Below, in pieces: positions 1 to 15,200 of a stretch of DNA of 64,000 bases. The DNA comes from Ctena decussata (taxonomy: Eukaryota; Mollusca; Bivalvia; Lucinida; Lucinidae), in the NCBI GenBank assembly GCA_963989385.1, contig OZ022502.1, positions 9,501,001 to 9,565,000 on the forward strand. Reading direction: 5' to 3'. Numbering within the stretch: the first letter of the stretch is position 1; every line of letters begins with the position of its first letter. Below the pieces are notes generated by a model, which was not told the DNA's origin, searched no databases, and was given only the letters and a program-made list of their open reading frames with translations. The position numbers and the translations under genes were made by a program.

Positions 1-103
1 AATGGATGCACTGATAAAGTTTAGATGCAAGCACTGATGAAATTTAACAGCTTTGTGTCTTATATGATCAGAAGTGAGTGTGTGACCCTGAAAACTATTT
101 CAA

Positions 104-227
104 TCACAGTATTTCACAATGGCCTAGTTTCAGCTGGTGAAATGGAGTCATGTGCTGTAACCACTGATGATGTCTGAATGTCATATGGCCCGGGTAGCCA
201 AACTGTGTATTTCCTTTATCTTCTTTT
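104..227 (-). CDS. F-box/WD40 gene exon 15 (stop codon)
   Basis: Residues 682-722: KEDKGNTQFGYPGHMTF...LGHCEIL then TGA at 106-104. The acceptor GCATAG follows a T-rich stretch, and the phase (one base completing the codon from exon 14) fits. Including it brings the total to exactly 723 codons. No domain is recognised in the tail. A poly(A) signal would lie off the left edge. Confidence 0.6.
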
Positions 228-3200
228 CTATGCATAGGCAAACCAACAAACAAAACACACTTATAGCAAATCGGTACCCATGTCGTCTCACAAAAAGCAG
301 ATTTTACAAACAACAGTTCTGCAGAAGGTGGTGTCTCACCTGGCTGCTTTGTAACAAAGTAGATCTAAATCAGAAAACTTAATGTCAGCTGCAACACGAC
401 AAAACCAACAAAGTTACATGTGCACCCAATGAAGACTCAAATCAGCCTGGGCATCCGCCCAGTCTGATCAGAGTCTTTGCTGTCTGCATAGAGCTAGCTT
501 TGACCCTTAACTTCCTTTTGAGCACTCAGCAAAGACTTTGATCAGACTGGGCAGATGCCCAGGCTGATATGAGTCTTTGCTGGGCACACATGCCGCTTTG
601 TTGGTTTTGTTGTGTCACATCTCAAAGGGGTAAGCAGATTTGACAAACAATAGTTCTGCAGAAGGTGGTGTCTCACCTGGCTCCATTGTAACAAAACAGA
701 GCTAAATCAGAAAATACCAATGGAGCCACCACCAAAACAATTATACCTATATCTTGCATTCTGCTAGCTGCAGGCAGACAAAACTAATGTGTTTTGAAAT
801 TTTCACAAATGAGTAGTTTGTATCGTTAAAATACCATGAGATTTGTCTGTACTGAGTTACGATTTTGTGTCTCCTTGCAATATATAGGAGCTGCCCTGCA
901 AAGAAAACTCTACTTACTTTGTGATGTCCCAGTATTTGAGCATCCCATCTTTCCCTGCACTCACAATCATTCCCTCACCCGCCTCCTTGTCTGTTATGTT
1001 CAATTTTAGACCTTCAATCCTGAAAAGAAAACAACAAAGAAATATTAAGGTGAATGGGTATACTTTCAGGGGAAGCAACTCAGCCATTTTCATTTATGCC
1101 TCCCTTCTAAATGCTGTCTTGCAATGTTTCACTTTTTCTATTTCTTTTTTTTCTTCTTTTCATATTACATAAAATGTGTTGCTACCATGTTACATGTCTT
1201 GATATGTATAATTTGTTATATCCTCTTATGTCATATTGACCTGAGTGTCATAAAGGATCTGTTATGTGTTATGTTATGTGATATGGGTGTTTCCTTTGAT
1301 GAAATACTAGTTTTGCTGGACTGTTGTGTACCAAAATTATGGCACTCACCTAACAAGAGAATTTGTCTTTAACTTTCATAACAAATATAATTATATGATG
1401 AAAGAAAACATTTAGCAAAGGGAAGCAATGAGGGAACAAAACATTTTGCAAAGGGAAGCAATGAGTGAAGAAAATATTTTGCAAAGGGAAGCAATATAGG
1501 AAGAAAATATTTTGCAAAGGGAAGCAATAAGGGAAGAAAACATTTAGCAAAGGGAAGCAATGAGTGAAGAAATATTTTGCAAAGGCAAGCAATGAGGGAA
1601 GAAAACATTTAGCAAAGGGAAGCAATGAGGGAAGAAAACATTTAGCAAAGGGAAGCAATGAGGGAAGAAAACATTTAGCAAAGGGAAGCAATGAGGGAAG
1701 AAAACATTTAGCAAAGGGAAGCAATGAGGGAAGAAAACATTTAGCAAAGGGAAGCAATGAGGGAAGAAAACATTTTGCAAAGGGAAGCAATCTACATAAG
1801 GGGAGAAAATATTATGCAAAACATAGCTGCAAGATTACTTCCCTTAAAAAGCAAATCAGGTTAAAAAGTACATATTCTGAAAAAGGAGAAAGCCAGTACA
1901 GGTAACATAAAATTATATCTTGCAAAGATATGGGTAATAATATAAGGCAATTCAAGTGCTGACTGCAAGTGGTTCTTCATAAATTAACTAAAGAATTCAA
2001 GCAGCTTACTGTTAAAATAAATACATTTGAGCCATGACACAAAACCAATAAAGTGGCATGTGTGCCCAGCGAAGACTCAGATCAGCCTGGGCATCCCCCC
2101 AGTCTAATCAGTCTTTGCTGTGCGCTTAAAGGGTAGCTAAGGGTCTAAGCTAGCTCCATGCAAACAGCGAAGACTCTGATCAGACTGGACTCAAGTCTTT
2201 GCTGCGTGCACATTCCACTTTCTTGGTTTTATTGTGTCGCAGCTCATTTAGATATTTTAGCACTCAAGAACCAAATGTTACCAAACTGCCTTACCTTTTC
2301 ACATGCTCATTGTATTTCTTGATCAGTTTTGTAGGCCCTTCAACCTTATAAAGACAGACATATTCTCCATATGAGCAAGCTACATAGCCATTACTATAAC
2401 TGACGGCCATGATTGATGTTGTCTGACTCACGCTGATCCATTTCTTACATCGCCCAGTCACAGGGTCCCAGATTCTAACACTCTGAAATGGCAAAGAACA
2501 TCCTAGTTAAGGCAAAATATAGTCAACTCTCAATATCTCAAACACTGATATCTCAAAGTACCCTCTTATTTCAAAGACTATAGTTTAGACACATTTTCTA
2601 TTTTTCTTTACATTTCAGCTCCCTTTATCTCAAACTACTGATATCCCAAAGTAAATTTTCTGGGACCAGAAAATGTACTTTGAGATATATGTAGTTTGGA
2701 TGAACTTCGACTTTGGGATATCAAGAGTTAACTGTAGTACACTTTCCAGAGAAGCAGCTCAGTCATTTTCAGTGTTGCCTCCCTTCTAAAAAGGCAAAAA
2801 ACGTCGGTGGTTTTGTGTACAACATGATTGAAAATGTTACTAAATATAGGATCTTACATGAGTGAAAGGTAAAGGTTTCCATAGCCTAATAGCCGTAGCG
2901 GCAGTGGGGGTTAGAGACCCACTGTATCTTGGGCACAGCTGATGAAAGACGGAGCCCATGTCTTGCTTTTCGCTGCCTTATCCTTCCGTGATTCGAAAAA
3001 GGTACCCATTTACTGCTGGGATGACAGAGTTCTCCAGTTGTCGGATGACAATGGTGAGCCGCGAACTCACAACCTTCCGGCAACTTTCTGAACCATAACC
3101 GAGTCACTCTAACCACTCGACTACAGTGTCTCTCTTCAATAATACATGAGTGCTCATGCATTATTGAATTTATTAAACGAGTTGGGGAAAAAGATAAGAT

Positions 3201-6200
3201 GCAAGGCTATGCCAAGCATCTTATCGGTTTTCCCCAATGAGTTTAATAAATTCAATAATACAGAAGCACAAATGCAAGATTCTATTTATCATATGACACT
3301 AAAATTGCATTTTATTAGCAAATTTTGCACTAAAATGTCTCGAGTCTGCCATCAGAATACACAAGTTTTTATGGACGTTAAGACATAACGAACAATGTAA
3401 TTTGCATATTTAATCCACTAGTCTTGTTGATTATCATTTTTAATGCATGGCTTTATTACACTCTCAGATGTAATGCCTTATGATAATAAAGTTTTGAACA
3501 ACTAGACCCTAATCAACTTTATCTTAGGATTTTGTGTCCTGTATTTTCCAATTGTCAGGTGAAGTGAGCTTTTATTATAGTGTGGACATTTATTAGAATT
3601 GACAGTACTTTTCACATGAAATTCCAGGACAAACAGTATCTTACCTTATCTGCTGACCCAGTTATGACAAGAGAACCATTATCATTCATATCTACTGCAA
3701 AGATGGCTGCTGAATGACCCGTCAATGTATTTTGTAGTAAACATCTACCAATATCCCAGATCTTAGCCTGAAAATAAAACATAATAAGTTTGACTGATAT
3801 CATGTGAAAAGGAACTTCAAGTCATGTGTTAAACCTGCAAAACTCATACTGAATCCGGAAAGATAAGGCAGTGAAAGAAACTGCCAAGATATAGTGGGCC
3901 TCTAACCCACTGTGCCTACCGTCACCAGGCCATGAGAAACTTTACCCTTAAAGTCTGCAGGTCCGGATCCAGACCACCACATACTGGTGGGGCTCTGGAT
4001 AACTGGTGGGGCTGGGAGGTGCCGAGATGTATTTGGGAAGGGAGGGGGCAGGGGAAGAATGGTTTGAAATATGACATAATAAGGGATCAATTTGATGAGA
4101 ATATTTGATAATGTCTTTTTTGCCTTGAAATATATGTTGCGAGGCGAATCTAATGAGATGTCACAACATATTTTTTAATCTCACCAGGCCCTAGTGGCGG
4201 GGCTGAAGCCCCAAAGCCCACCCCCTGGATCAGGGGCTGGTCTGTGTAAACTATCATCTGTCAACTATCATGCTCTAGTAGTGGCTGACTTTGACTGTGC
4301 AATGATACTGATGTTCTATTATTAGACAATCTCCAGTAGCATTGGACTTATACAGAGCACCGCCAAAATTCTTTCTTTTTTGGATTTTATTGGCCAGAAA
4401 ACAAATCCATATTCATCTATGCATTGTGGGTAGGGAAATACCACCCTCAGCAAGCATCTTTCTCTGCATCAGTCTTGTCATTAGGGAGGGACTAATCTAT
4501 CTGCAATACATGGCTGAAATGGATTGAGTGTATCCAATTTTCTGGAAACAAGACCCAGTACATTTAAAATATTTACAGTGATAAATGTGTAGCAGTGACA
4601 CCGAATCCAGGAAAGCCATTATTTTTCCTACAAGACATATACTGAGCATTTATCTCTCGTAGTTCTTAACACATGTATACTTACTAATTTGTCCTGAGAA
4701 ACACTGACTAGAGTATCATTATGTCTGACCATGGCCCAGACAGGGCCTTCGTGGGCAAGAATTGTCTTTGAACATTTTCCTGTACGTAAATTCCACACCT
4801 GTAATTTGAATATGAAATGAAAATTAGATAACACCTCAACTGTCATAAATTATTCAATTATTCAATTATCAAAATCATGGGCTCAAGTATACCCCACAAA
4901 TGGTGCTACTGTTACAGTGCTGAACTTATTTAATGTTAACATAAGTATGGATAAACAAACAAACAAACAGAATGATAACAAGAAGGCCATGACAGCATTA
5001 TGTTCCTCAAAAGAGCCTTCATGCTAAGAACTTTCTGTCAACATTTTTTTTTTCACTTTCCTTATCCACATCTTTTGAAAATAATTTTGAAAATTAAATT
5101 CATGCGAGACAGTCATCCAAGGAATACTGCTGTTAGATCTATTTTGCTATTGGGCCACCAACTCTTGAGGGGAAGTATATTGTGAGTTCTTGACCATACT
5201 AATAATTCCAAAAATAAAGCCACAAAATACAAAACATTTTAACCCTTAAAGCACCAGATAAAGCAAACAACAAAATTTACATCTGCAAAATTTAATAAAA
5301 AAAAATATTTCATCGGAGCCATTTATCTTATTGAGAATTCAAAGACTGAAGGCCAAACAGTGTAGATCAAGATGCTTTTTGAGCCAAGCGAATCTTTGTT
5401 TATGTCAAAGTTTAAAGGTTATTGTATGTTTTTATATACTTTACACTTATTGAGGTATATGTCATTTTCCACTCCATATCTTCCCGTCTCTAACAACACT
5501 TTGATGGAGCTGCAAAACTTCAAACTTTGGGCAAGGAACCTGTTTCAAAACTTCCATCAGGAAATATCGAAACTAAAACAGTAGCATAATTTGCACAGAT
5601 GTCAGCTAAGACTTCGTGATAGAGTCCTTGCCCAAAGTACATATCTCTATTATTCATTCAAAGTGTCGTCAGAACCAGAAGGATGTTGACTGGAAAGTGG
5701 TGCATAGCTCAAGGAGTATCAAATATCTGAAAGAGAAATAATAAGGTGACATAAACCAAGATTAATCACAAGGCTATTTTACCATGAAGTGTATAAAAAC
5801 AAAAATCATATGATCCCCCACCTGTCCTGTTTGCAAATTTAATTATTTTCATTTTTGGTGCTTTAAGTACTGCTATTTACAGTAGTTTTCTAAGACACAC
5901 TCAATACCTACCCTAATAGTGCCATCATATGATCCACTGATCAGGAGATTTTGAGTAAAAAAGTTGAGACACCAGACACCTTTAACATGACCTTTCATCA
6001 TTTGGATTTGTTCTCCCGTCTTGATGTCCCAGATTCGTATCGTCTTGTCGATACTACCACTGGCCAAACGAGTCTCATCCAAGGTCACACAGGTCACACT
6101 TAAAATGAAAATATGTATCAGTGGCATCACTGGAGAAAAAACATTAGGTCATGTGGATACATGAAATACTTAAGTCAGCTTGCAAATTTGCATTTGTCCA

Positions 6201-9200
6201 AAAGAATCAGTCACTATGCTTCACTCCTCAGATTATGAATCCAGGATTCATAGAGTATTTACCAAGATGGGGACAACTCTGATCAGACTGAACACATGAG
6301 CAGGCTGATCAGAGTCTTCCCTGTTCACTCATGCCATAAGGTACATTTTTATCTGATGCTGTTCACCTATAGAACAGGAGATAGGAAAAGCTTGAACTTT
6401 TTTTTAGGTTACCTTTAATAAAGTTATACCATTGATTGCTGTGTGGCGACTGTAAAACATCTCTCTATATGCTTTTCCATTTGGGTCACTGAGTATATTT
6501 ATAGTCATTAAAATATAGCTCTTCCTCAGCCAGTGCTAGTGAGTAGGGCAGATGTTGAACATTTCATTTTGATCAGACTCTATCAAACCAAGATTGATAT
6601 TTTTGCTTTTCTTTGGCATGCTCCTTGCTTCCAAAGGGTCTAGACCATTTGGAAGCAAGTAGCACACCAAAACAATAGGGATCTGAAAACTCAGTTGACT
6701 TTTCAGAGCCCATTTCAGAAGTACATGGACAAGTCTTAGGCTTGCAAAGCACTGTAAAGTGTTATTGGGAAAGATGATATCAAACTTGAAAAACTTTGAA
6801 TATACATGTTTATATAATATAGTCACAAATTTTAAGTAACTTTGACTAAAATTATTACTCTGAGATACCAAAATGACTGTATGAGGGCACATGAGCTAGC
6901 CATATCTATTCACCTGTCTGTGTGTCCTTTCAGATCCACAGTTTTGCAGTATCCCTCACTCCAGTTCACCCGTAGATTACAATTTTCCTTGTACAGCTGT
7001 TTCCAGTTTGGGTTATTGCCGACTGGTACCTCCAGCTTAACCATGTCACATTTTGTCTTCCATATATGGTTGTTGCTAGCCAGATAATTCCAAGTTTTGC
7101 TCACCTGAGAAATAAACAGAAATCATTTGAATGTGTACCAAACAAATCTAGATCTACCTTTTTTTGGTATTGTTTTGGAGGGCAAATCCCCATCTTATTA
7201 TCAGGTGAATACTGTAATATTATTATGATTTTTATTTTTAGTCAATATTTGCAAACTTACTTTATACCTGTGCAGAGCTCTAAATAAGAGGGGTATTTGA
7301 TGATAATTGATGGATAATTTTTTTTATTTCTCATTGAAACCATATGTTGTGACCCCTCATCTGAGCCGTCTCGTAGAGACAGTTCAGATGAGGGTTCACA
7401 ACATATGTTTTTATGCAGAATTAATAAAAATTATCCGTAATTATCACTAAACACTCCCTCTTATCTAAAGCTCTGCCTATGAATTCAAGAATGTCACCAA
7501 TATTTGAGCAATTGATGAGCAAACTTAAACTGTCTTTTGACAGACACTTAACTGCAAATGCAAGAACTCAACAATAATTCTAAAAGCTTTCAAGAATTCT
7601 TGCGTCTTGCCTTCTGCACTGTTACAAAAGAGAGTTAAACCACAAAATTGGACAAAAGTTTACGCCACTGCCTCCACCATCCACGACACTGGAAAAGTAA
7701 TACCTATGTCTCCACTATGCTAATCGCGCGAAAGACAAAACCAGCAAAATAATTATATGTACAAGCAAAAATAAAGGATTTGCAGTATATAGCTTGCTAA
7801 CATACCATGCAGGCTCTGAGAAGCTCCTTGACTGTCAAATAACTTAGAATCTGTAACGCTATAGATTCAGGTAGTAAAGCTATGAAATCTTTATACTGCC
7901 TTGCCTGAAACGAGAATTATAAAGACAATAAGGTGAATGGGTACACTTTCTGGGGAAGCAACTCTGTCCATCCTTCTCATTGATGCATCTACTCTAAAAG
8001 GAAAGAATTTGCTCCACTAGGAGCAAATTCTTACCTTAAGAGTAGACCCTATTTTGGGCTTCATCCTCTTTTGAAGCAAACAGGAAGTCACCAAAGTCAC
8101 TCCCTTTTTGCAAAAGTTCCATACACTTTACCATTAAGTTGATAACTCATGGGTATCATCAAAAATAAAAAAACATTCTAATGCTATACTTTCCCCTTTG
8201 AATGCAGTGTCATGTGAGAATTTGTGATAAATTATGGAGCTAATGCTGAGATGTGCAAATTTCACACCTTGATGACGTCAACTGTAAACATTTGCTTCTG
8301 TTAAATACCTTGCCAAGGAAACTGTAATGAGATCCAATCACGTTTCCTGCACAAGCTAAGTATCAAGCTCTTCTTAATGTCTTTAGGGCATATAATATGC
8401 CATATAAGACAATGATAAGAGATTTATATTTGTCATACAGTTTCAGGGCCATTCCTAATGAGATTCCATTACATGTCTCAAGGGCAATTACATAGAGATC
8501 CTATCACAAGTTTTCTGGGGAAATCTAATGAGATACCATCGCATTTCCATGGTCATTCTAGTGAGTTCCCATCATGTTTTCTTGGCACTTCTAATGAGAC
8601 ATCACATTTCCATGATCATTCAAATGAGATCCCATCACATTTCAATTGCCATATTCTAATGAGATAAATCACATTTCTAGGGCTATTCTAATGAGATCTC
8701 ATAACATTTCCATGGTAATTGTAATGGGATCCCATCATATTTTCCTAGGCAATCCAATGAGATACCATCACATTTCCAAGATCATTCTTATGAGATCCCA
8801 TCACATTTCCATGTTCATTCTAATGACATCCCATCACATTTACAAGGTTATTCTAATGAGATCTCATCACATTTCCAGGATGGTAATTGTAATGGGATCC
8901 CATCACATCTCTGCGGTCATTCTAATGAGATCTCATCATGCATTACTGGGTAATTCTAATGAGATACCATCACACATTTCTAGGGCTGTTCTAATGAGAC
9001 TTTAAGCCAGCCGCATAGGGCAGTCAGTAGGGCGCCTGACTTGTAAGCCAGAGGTCCTGGGTTCTATATACGGTCCGGCCACTTACTTTCATTTCCCCTT
9101 CCGCTGATTCAAGAAGGGCAGTTGTCAGTTACAGGCAAAAGTAAGTGCACTTAGTACTGGTTAACCACTTAGGAGGTCTATGCCTGCCCAGGAATAGTGT

Positions 9201-12200
9201 GGTTAGGTTAACTGACTGTCCCGACATGACCATAGCTGTTTACCATGGACGTTAAACAATAACACAACAACAACAAATCTAATGAGACTTTATAATAAAC
9301 AGTCGCTTCCCCCATTATCTCATACACTGATATCTCAAGGTACCTTCTTATACATAATAATACAGTTTGGACACATTTCCTATTTTTATCTATATTTCAA
9401 CTTCTTTTATCACAAACTACTGATGTCTCAAGTAAATTTTCTGTGATCAGAAAATTTACTTTGAGATATCAATAGTTTTGGATGACCGTAGACTTTGAGA
9501 TATTGAGAGTTGACTATGTTGCCATGGACAAATATTTTCCACCCCAAACTCTGGGCTATTGATTATAAAAAGCTATTCTGATCTAGAATATACTTACAGT
9601 TACAAAGCTTGATACATAATAATGTTGTCTAGGATCTAACTTGAGCAAAAACTTGTGCAGAAATTCATTTCTCTTCACATCTGCAATATGAAATAACATA
9701 AGTTCTTGCATATATACCTATATGCATAGCTATTTGAGGCCATGTTTGAATAAAACAAAATCTGTTATGTTAATAATCATGGAATTCTCATGATGTTCAA
9801 ATACCATTTCAGGCTTGCATATTCCGTATTTAGGCTGTAACTTGTTTACAAGACAAACCCTGACCTTACATGGCTGCCCTGGGAAAAGCACCTGTTAGCA
9901 TCAAAGCCACTGTTTTTTTGAGGAATGACTTCACGATACACAAGGCACTCGGAACAATAATTTTTATGATTTTCCAGTCATTTTTACCAAGTTTTTCAAT
10001 GTAAACATACTCCAAAATGCAAGAATAGCAATCACACATGTTTGTTCCATTGTATTAACATTTGCTGGGTCCCTCTTATGAAATCTGAACACTTGGCTGA
10101 AACCTCATGTTCAAAAAAACTTCCTCCGGACCCGCTATCCTGGAAAATGTTATGCATGGAAAATATATGACTGATCCCTATAGCAATCACTGTAGCACAA
10201 TTTTTGCAACAAATATCCTGTATTACAATACCATCTTACTTAGTTACTTTAGCAGGTCCCGAGCTGTATGCACTAGCATAAACAAGAGAAAAAGCCTGAC
10301 TTTGTTTCATTATTGCAGGACATACCGTATTTTTTCTAATAAATGCACTGGAGGGACTGCTGTTCATCCATCAAACAAAAATATTGTGTGGCAAATTTTG
10401 GGCAATAAAGAACAACATTTGATGACCAACAGCCATCTAAAGGCAGTCTTTGTGGAATTTTGGCCACTTTTTCACAGAAAAAGTGAGCGGGGATTTCAAT
10501 GGAGATGGGCACTTCTTAGAAGAAATACAGTAGTGCATTTTATGATACTGTAACAATCTTGAGCTCCAATTTACACAATATAGGACAAGGCATATCACTG
10601 AACAGTCAAACAACAGAACTTGCATATATACTGATAAAGCTCATACCAGTCTAATTAAAAGACCAACAATATTATGTGGACAAACTTTTTTGGCATACTG
10701 GACAATATTTTTCTTTGTTGAAGCAGTGCATTTTCCCCTTTTCCTTCTATTACTGTCTGTTTGACAAGTAATTTTACAACATATGAAAGGTTCTTACACA
10801 TGTACAAGTTTAATTTGAGGCTGATTTATGGTGCAAAACTAAATAGCTTGAATCAAGGCAAAAATGGAGGCAAAGTTAAATGGGGATAATGCAAAATAAA
10901 AATATATGCATTATGATATCTCCGGTTCAAGCAATACATTAGGTGCAGACAATTTATAACAAATAGTGAGCTACAACATGCCATGCTCTGTAAAACTACA
11001 ACATAAAGATATTGCCTGGCAGAAACATGCCAATTCACTTGAAAGCATTTTATATCCAACGTATGTTTAGTGCATTTTCATGCAACACAGGACACAAAAG
11101 AAACCATTTTCTTACTGATTCTCTCTCATACTTTGTAAATGCTGCAAAAAATAATATATCTCAACCGTTTGGTACATCTGTTCATGTACAACTAAACTAC
11201 TTACAAGAGAAGTATACTGAAACCTGCAGTCTAAACACTCAGAAAACAAGACCTGTCTGTGCCCAACATAGCTCATCTTAGATGACTTGCCCATCATATA
11301 AAAAAGAGGGCCATGAGGCCCTGAACCGCTCACCTGAGCAATTGGTCCAGTGGCTTTTGAGGAGATATTTGAAACTGTCAAACTATGAGAGTCCTGGGTT
11401 AAAGGTCAAAGAATGACCTTGACCTCTTGTACTCATAAACCTTCATGTACTCATTAAGACAACTGTATATACCAATACCAATATTTTGGCTAAACTCTTC
11501 AAAATTTTCATGAAATCTCATGTTCTAACATTTTTCCATATTTGATCATGCCGTAAAAAAATCTCAAGGTCAATTCAAGGTCTTCATTTGAACAATCTCC
11601 GTAGTACTCAAGTATATGACGCTACTTGCCATTTTCAAGGCCATCGGTCAACTGGTTCTGAAGAAGAAGATTTTTAAAGGCTTTACCATAATATGGGTGT
11701 GGGGGCTATGTTGGTCATGTGACCTGGACCATTTGAACAAATTTTTGTTCACTCAGCTTCTAAAGGCTCTATGTGAAGATTGGTTACAATTGGCCCAGTG
11801 GCTTTTGAGGAAATGTTTGAAAAATGTTAAATTACGAGAGTCCTGGGTCAAGGTTTAAAGAATGACCTTGACCTCTTGTACTCACAAATCTTCATGTGTT
11901 CATTAAGACGATTATATGCCAATTTTTACGCCAAAATCTTTAAAACTTTCCATGAAATCTAATGTTCTAGCATTTTCTAATACTTGACCTTGTCGTAAAC
12001 TAGAAATGTGTCCACAGTACATGGATGCCCTCGCCTAGTGCCTTGAGTAACATGGGGCCTTGATTAAGGTACTGGCACTTGTAGGATAACTTGGTTCATG
12101 GAGGCAGACTTGTATAATATTAAACGCAAAAGACCAAGTGTTGGCCAATGATTGAAATGTGACACAAACTGCAGCCCTTTATACAGTTTCAGAGTCACTG

Positions 12201-15200
12201 TATGGCCAAAACAGAAAATATTATGTACTAAAGAACTTGGTTACAAAAACAAAGTCAGTGGACCGTGATATAATATGGATCATCATGACCTGCTTCTTGT
12301 AAATTCCTGTTGTACTTATAGATATCAATCCTCATACAAAATTTCAAGTTACCGATTGTGCTACGCGGCCGGGCAGGCTCTACATGAAATTTGGTTACAA
12401 CTGGCCCAGTGGTTTCAGAGGACAAGTCATTAGAAATTGTTGATGGATGAGGATGATCGATGGACCATGACAGACAATGGAGCCTGCCTATCCTATAAGC
12501 TTACCCGGAGCTACTGGCTCAGTTAGGCTAAAGATTTAACCAAAATCTGGATGCCGATGCTAGCTCTTTACATACTTTTGTAAGGAGAGTTAAATTGGCC
12601 CAAATTGACCCAAATATATGTAAATTTATACAACAAATTCTACAACAAACTTATATCCTCAAAACTGATGTCCAGACTGGGTTATTAAGAAAACAAATAA
12701 GATGTTACCAGTAGATATCAGTACAGTAACATCATCAAGTTCCTCCTATATATAACTACAAATCATTAAACATATATAAAGGCAGAGATTACAGACGAAA
12801 GTACCCGTTGAAGGTTAATGGGAACAGCAATTTTTTCAATGGGAGACTCTTAGAAGGGTGAATTCCTTCCTTAAAGGGCTACGGCACTGTTTCTTCACTA
12901 TTTCCAGAAATATTGTCAATTAACAGATATTTATGTAAGAAACAGATTGCTGAAAACCCCATCGAAAAATTCCTACCCAAAATGTAATTATAAAAAATTT
13001 AAGTTTATGCAAATTAGAATTTAAGCCCCGCCCACTTTTTCTTTTCTACAGCTTTACTTGCATAATGTGATTTGGATTCCAGTTATTATTACCATATTCT
13101 GATGCAAAATATTCAAACTTTTTTCATGAGATGATGTAACTTGTCTCACTAAATCTATTTTAGGGAAAAAAAGTGTAAAAAAAAATCAAAATATATGTTT
13201 TTTTAAATTTTAATTATATGAATGACTCAAATGACGTCGTAAGAGTCCTTGCATAATTTTCAGCTAATTAAAATTTAAATTGCTTATAACTTTTTAACCA
13301 TTTGGAATTTTTCCTTGTAGTTTTCGGCATTCTTTTAGACAAAACAATACCAGTTATTTCCAGTGATTTCAATGCATGATGAAAAACAGTACAGTAGCCC
13401 TTTAAGAGAAGACCTCAATGAGAAGGAAGGTAAAACAGAAAAAGCTAGAGCTTTTTCTCCTAATAGAGTACCCATTCATGTTAACACTTTAAGCACCAGA
13501 GACGAATATTGCTGAATTTGCAAACTGCATAGATCATGATGGGGTGGCTCAAAATTAGCTGCCTCATCTAGATCTATACTGTATGCCCTCTAGTCTTTGA
13601 ATTATCAATATAATATAGTTTGGACTAAACATTTTTTTGAAATTTTGAATACGTAAATTTTGTTGTCTGCTTTTTGGCGCTTACAGAGTTAATACTAACT
13701 TTGTTGTTGTGCCTTTACAACTTAGACTCAGGTTAAATATTTTTGTTTAATTTTCATTTTGCAAACAGATAGATCCTTGATTCTTGAGTCATTTATACTG
13801 TTTGAATCAGGAGCTTGTTCCTTGTACTCACCTGACCAGAGTTCTGTATACCAGTTGTATAAGGTAGTAGCGTCTTCAGGTAGTATTAGTCTGAGAGCTT
13901 TCACACCAGAATGTAAAACACTCTGTTAACAGAGAAATACAACATATATCAGTATATAAACAGACACAATATAGTTCTCACTCGATGCCAGGAGGTAGAG
14001 CCCTGGATCTGTTCCACTAAGCCTCTTGGATACCATAGTTACAAGAATTGAAACAACAACATTCTATCTCAAACAATTAATATTACATAATAAGGAAAGT
14101 ATTGTATTCTGTGTCATATTATTCATGTTATTGTCTGTTACAGTAAATTTGTGGGGTGACTGACATACATTCTTAACTTTTGTTGTGATGACTTCAAAAG
14201 TTTAAGTAGCAGTCACACAAGAGAATCACCTTATTTATCCTGAAAACGGCTGAGAAAATTAATGCTATACCAAATTTATCTAAACTGTTATAAAATGACA
14301 GTTTTTCCTTCCAAAAAGATCCCAACCATCTAGATCCATCTTACAAAACCAAAAGATTTTTGGAATTGTTTTGGAAGAGAAAACCCCATCTAACAGCCAA
14401 ATTATACAAAACTTATTTTCATATCTGGGGTACTTTTGGACAGAAAAAGCCCCATCTAAAAGCTTATGACAGTCAACAAAACAGCAAGATTCTTTACAAT
14501 ATCAGTCTAAATGGCTACAATAATTTTTTTTTAAGAATTTGACCATACAATTGCAAATTCAGTTTCACACTTAAAGCACCAAAAAAGCAGACAACAAAAT
14601 TTATGTCTGCTAAATTTAAAATTGTTTCATTCAAGCTATTTTTATATATTGAATTCAAAGAGGGCAAACAGAGTAGACCAAGATGAGGTGGCTCATTATG
14701 AGCCACCTCATATGTATCTACACTGTTTGCAAATTAAACTTTTTTTCATTTCTGGTGCTTTATGAGTTAACAACAAATCCACTTGGAATGAAAGGCAAAT
14801 TTTCTATGTCAGAGTGACCTCCCTTGCAGCAACTTACCTTCTCTTTGAGTTTTTTCCTTCCCGTTAATACGTTGTCATTCTGGAGAGAACGAGTTGTACT
14901 CTGATAACTCCCTGTGAAAGACATTGACGCCTCCTTTGTCAAACCCCCTAACTTTGGAACATTCTCATCCTGAATATGTCTCCGCACTGGCATGTCGACA
15001 TACCTATAAAAAAAAAATAAGATGCTGCAATAAACTTAATTTGTGTTCTGTCACTTTAACAATCTCTGTGATTATCTATTAACTAAAGTTTATTTTACTA
15101 TGCCCAAAACATATATACATGTATCTCTGAACGCTTTAAAATGAAGAAGAAACACCCATACTCTCAAAGTATTAAACAAGAGGCCCAAATGGGCCTGATA

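Noticed and set aside
1564..1905. 113-codon open frame with an 11-residue repeat as a possible repetitive protein gene
   Set aside because: The frame is open only because the minisatellite unit is 33 bases. Equivalent frames exist on the opposite strand, and it lies inside an intron without splice or promoter context.
8646..9005. 119-codon open frame (ILMRSHHIS repeats)
   Set aside because: Product of minisatellite B. Frame breaks occur wherever a unit is not 33 bases.
10107..10553. 148-codon plus-strand open frame as a gene
   Set aside because: No homology recognised, it runs antisense inside an intron, and its second half is an inverted-end element.
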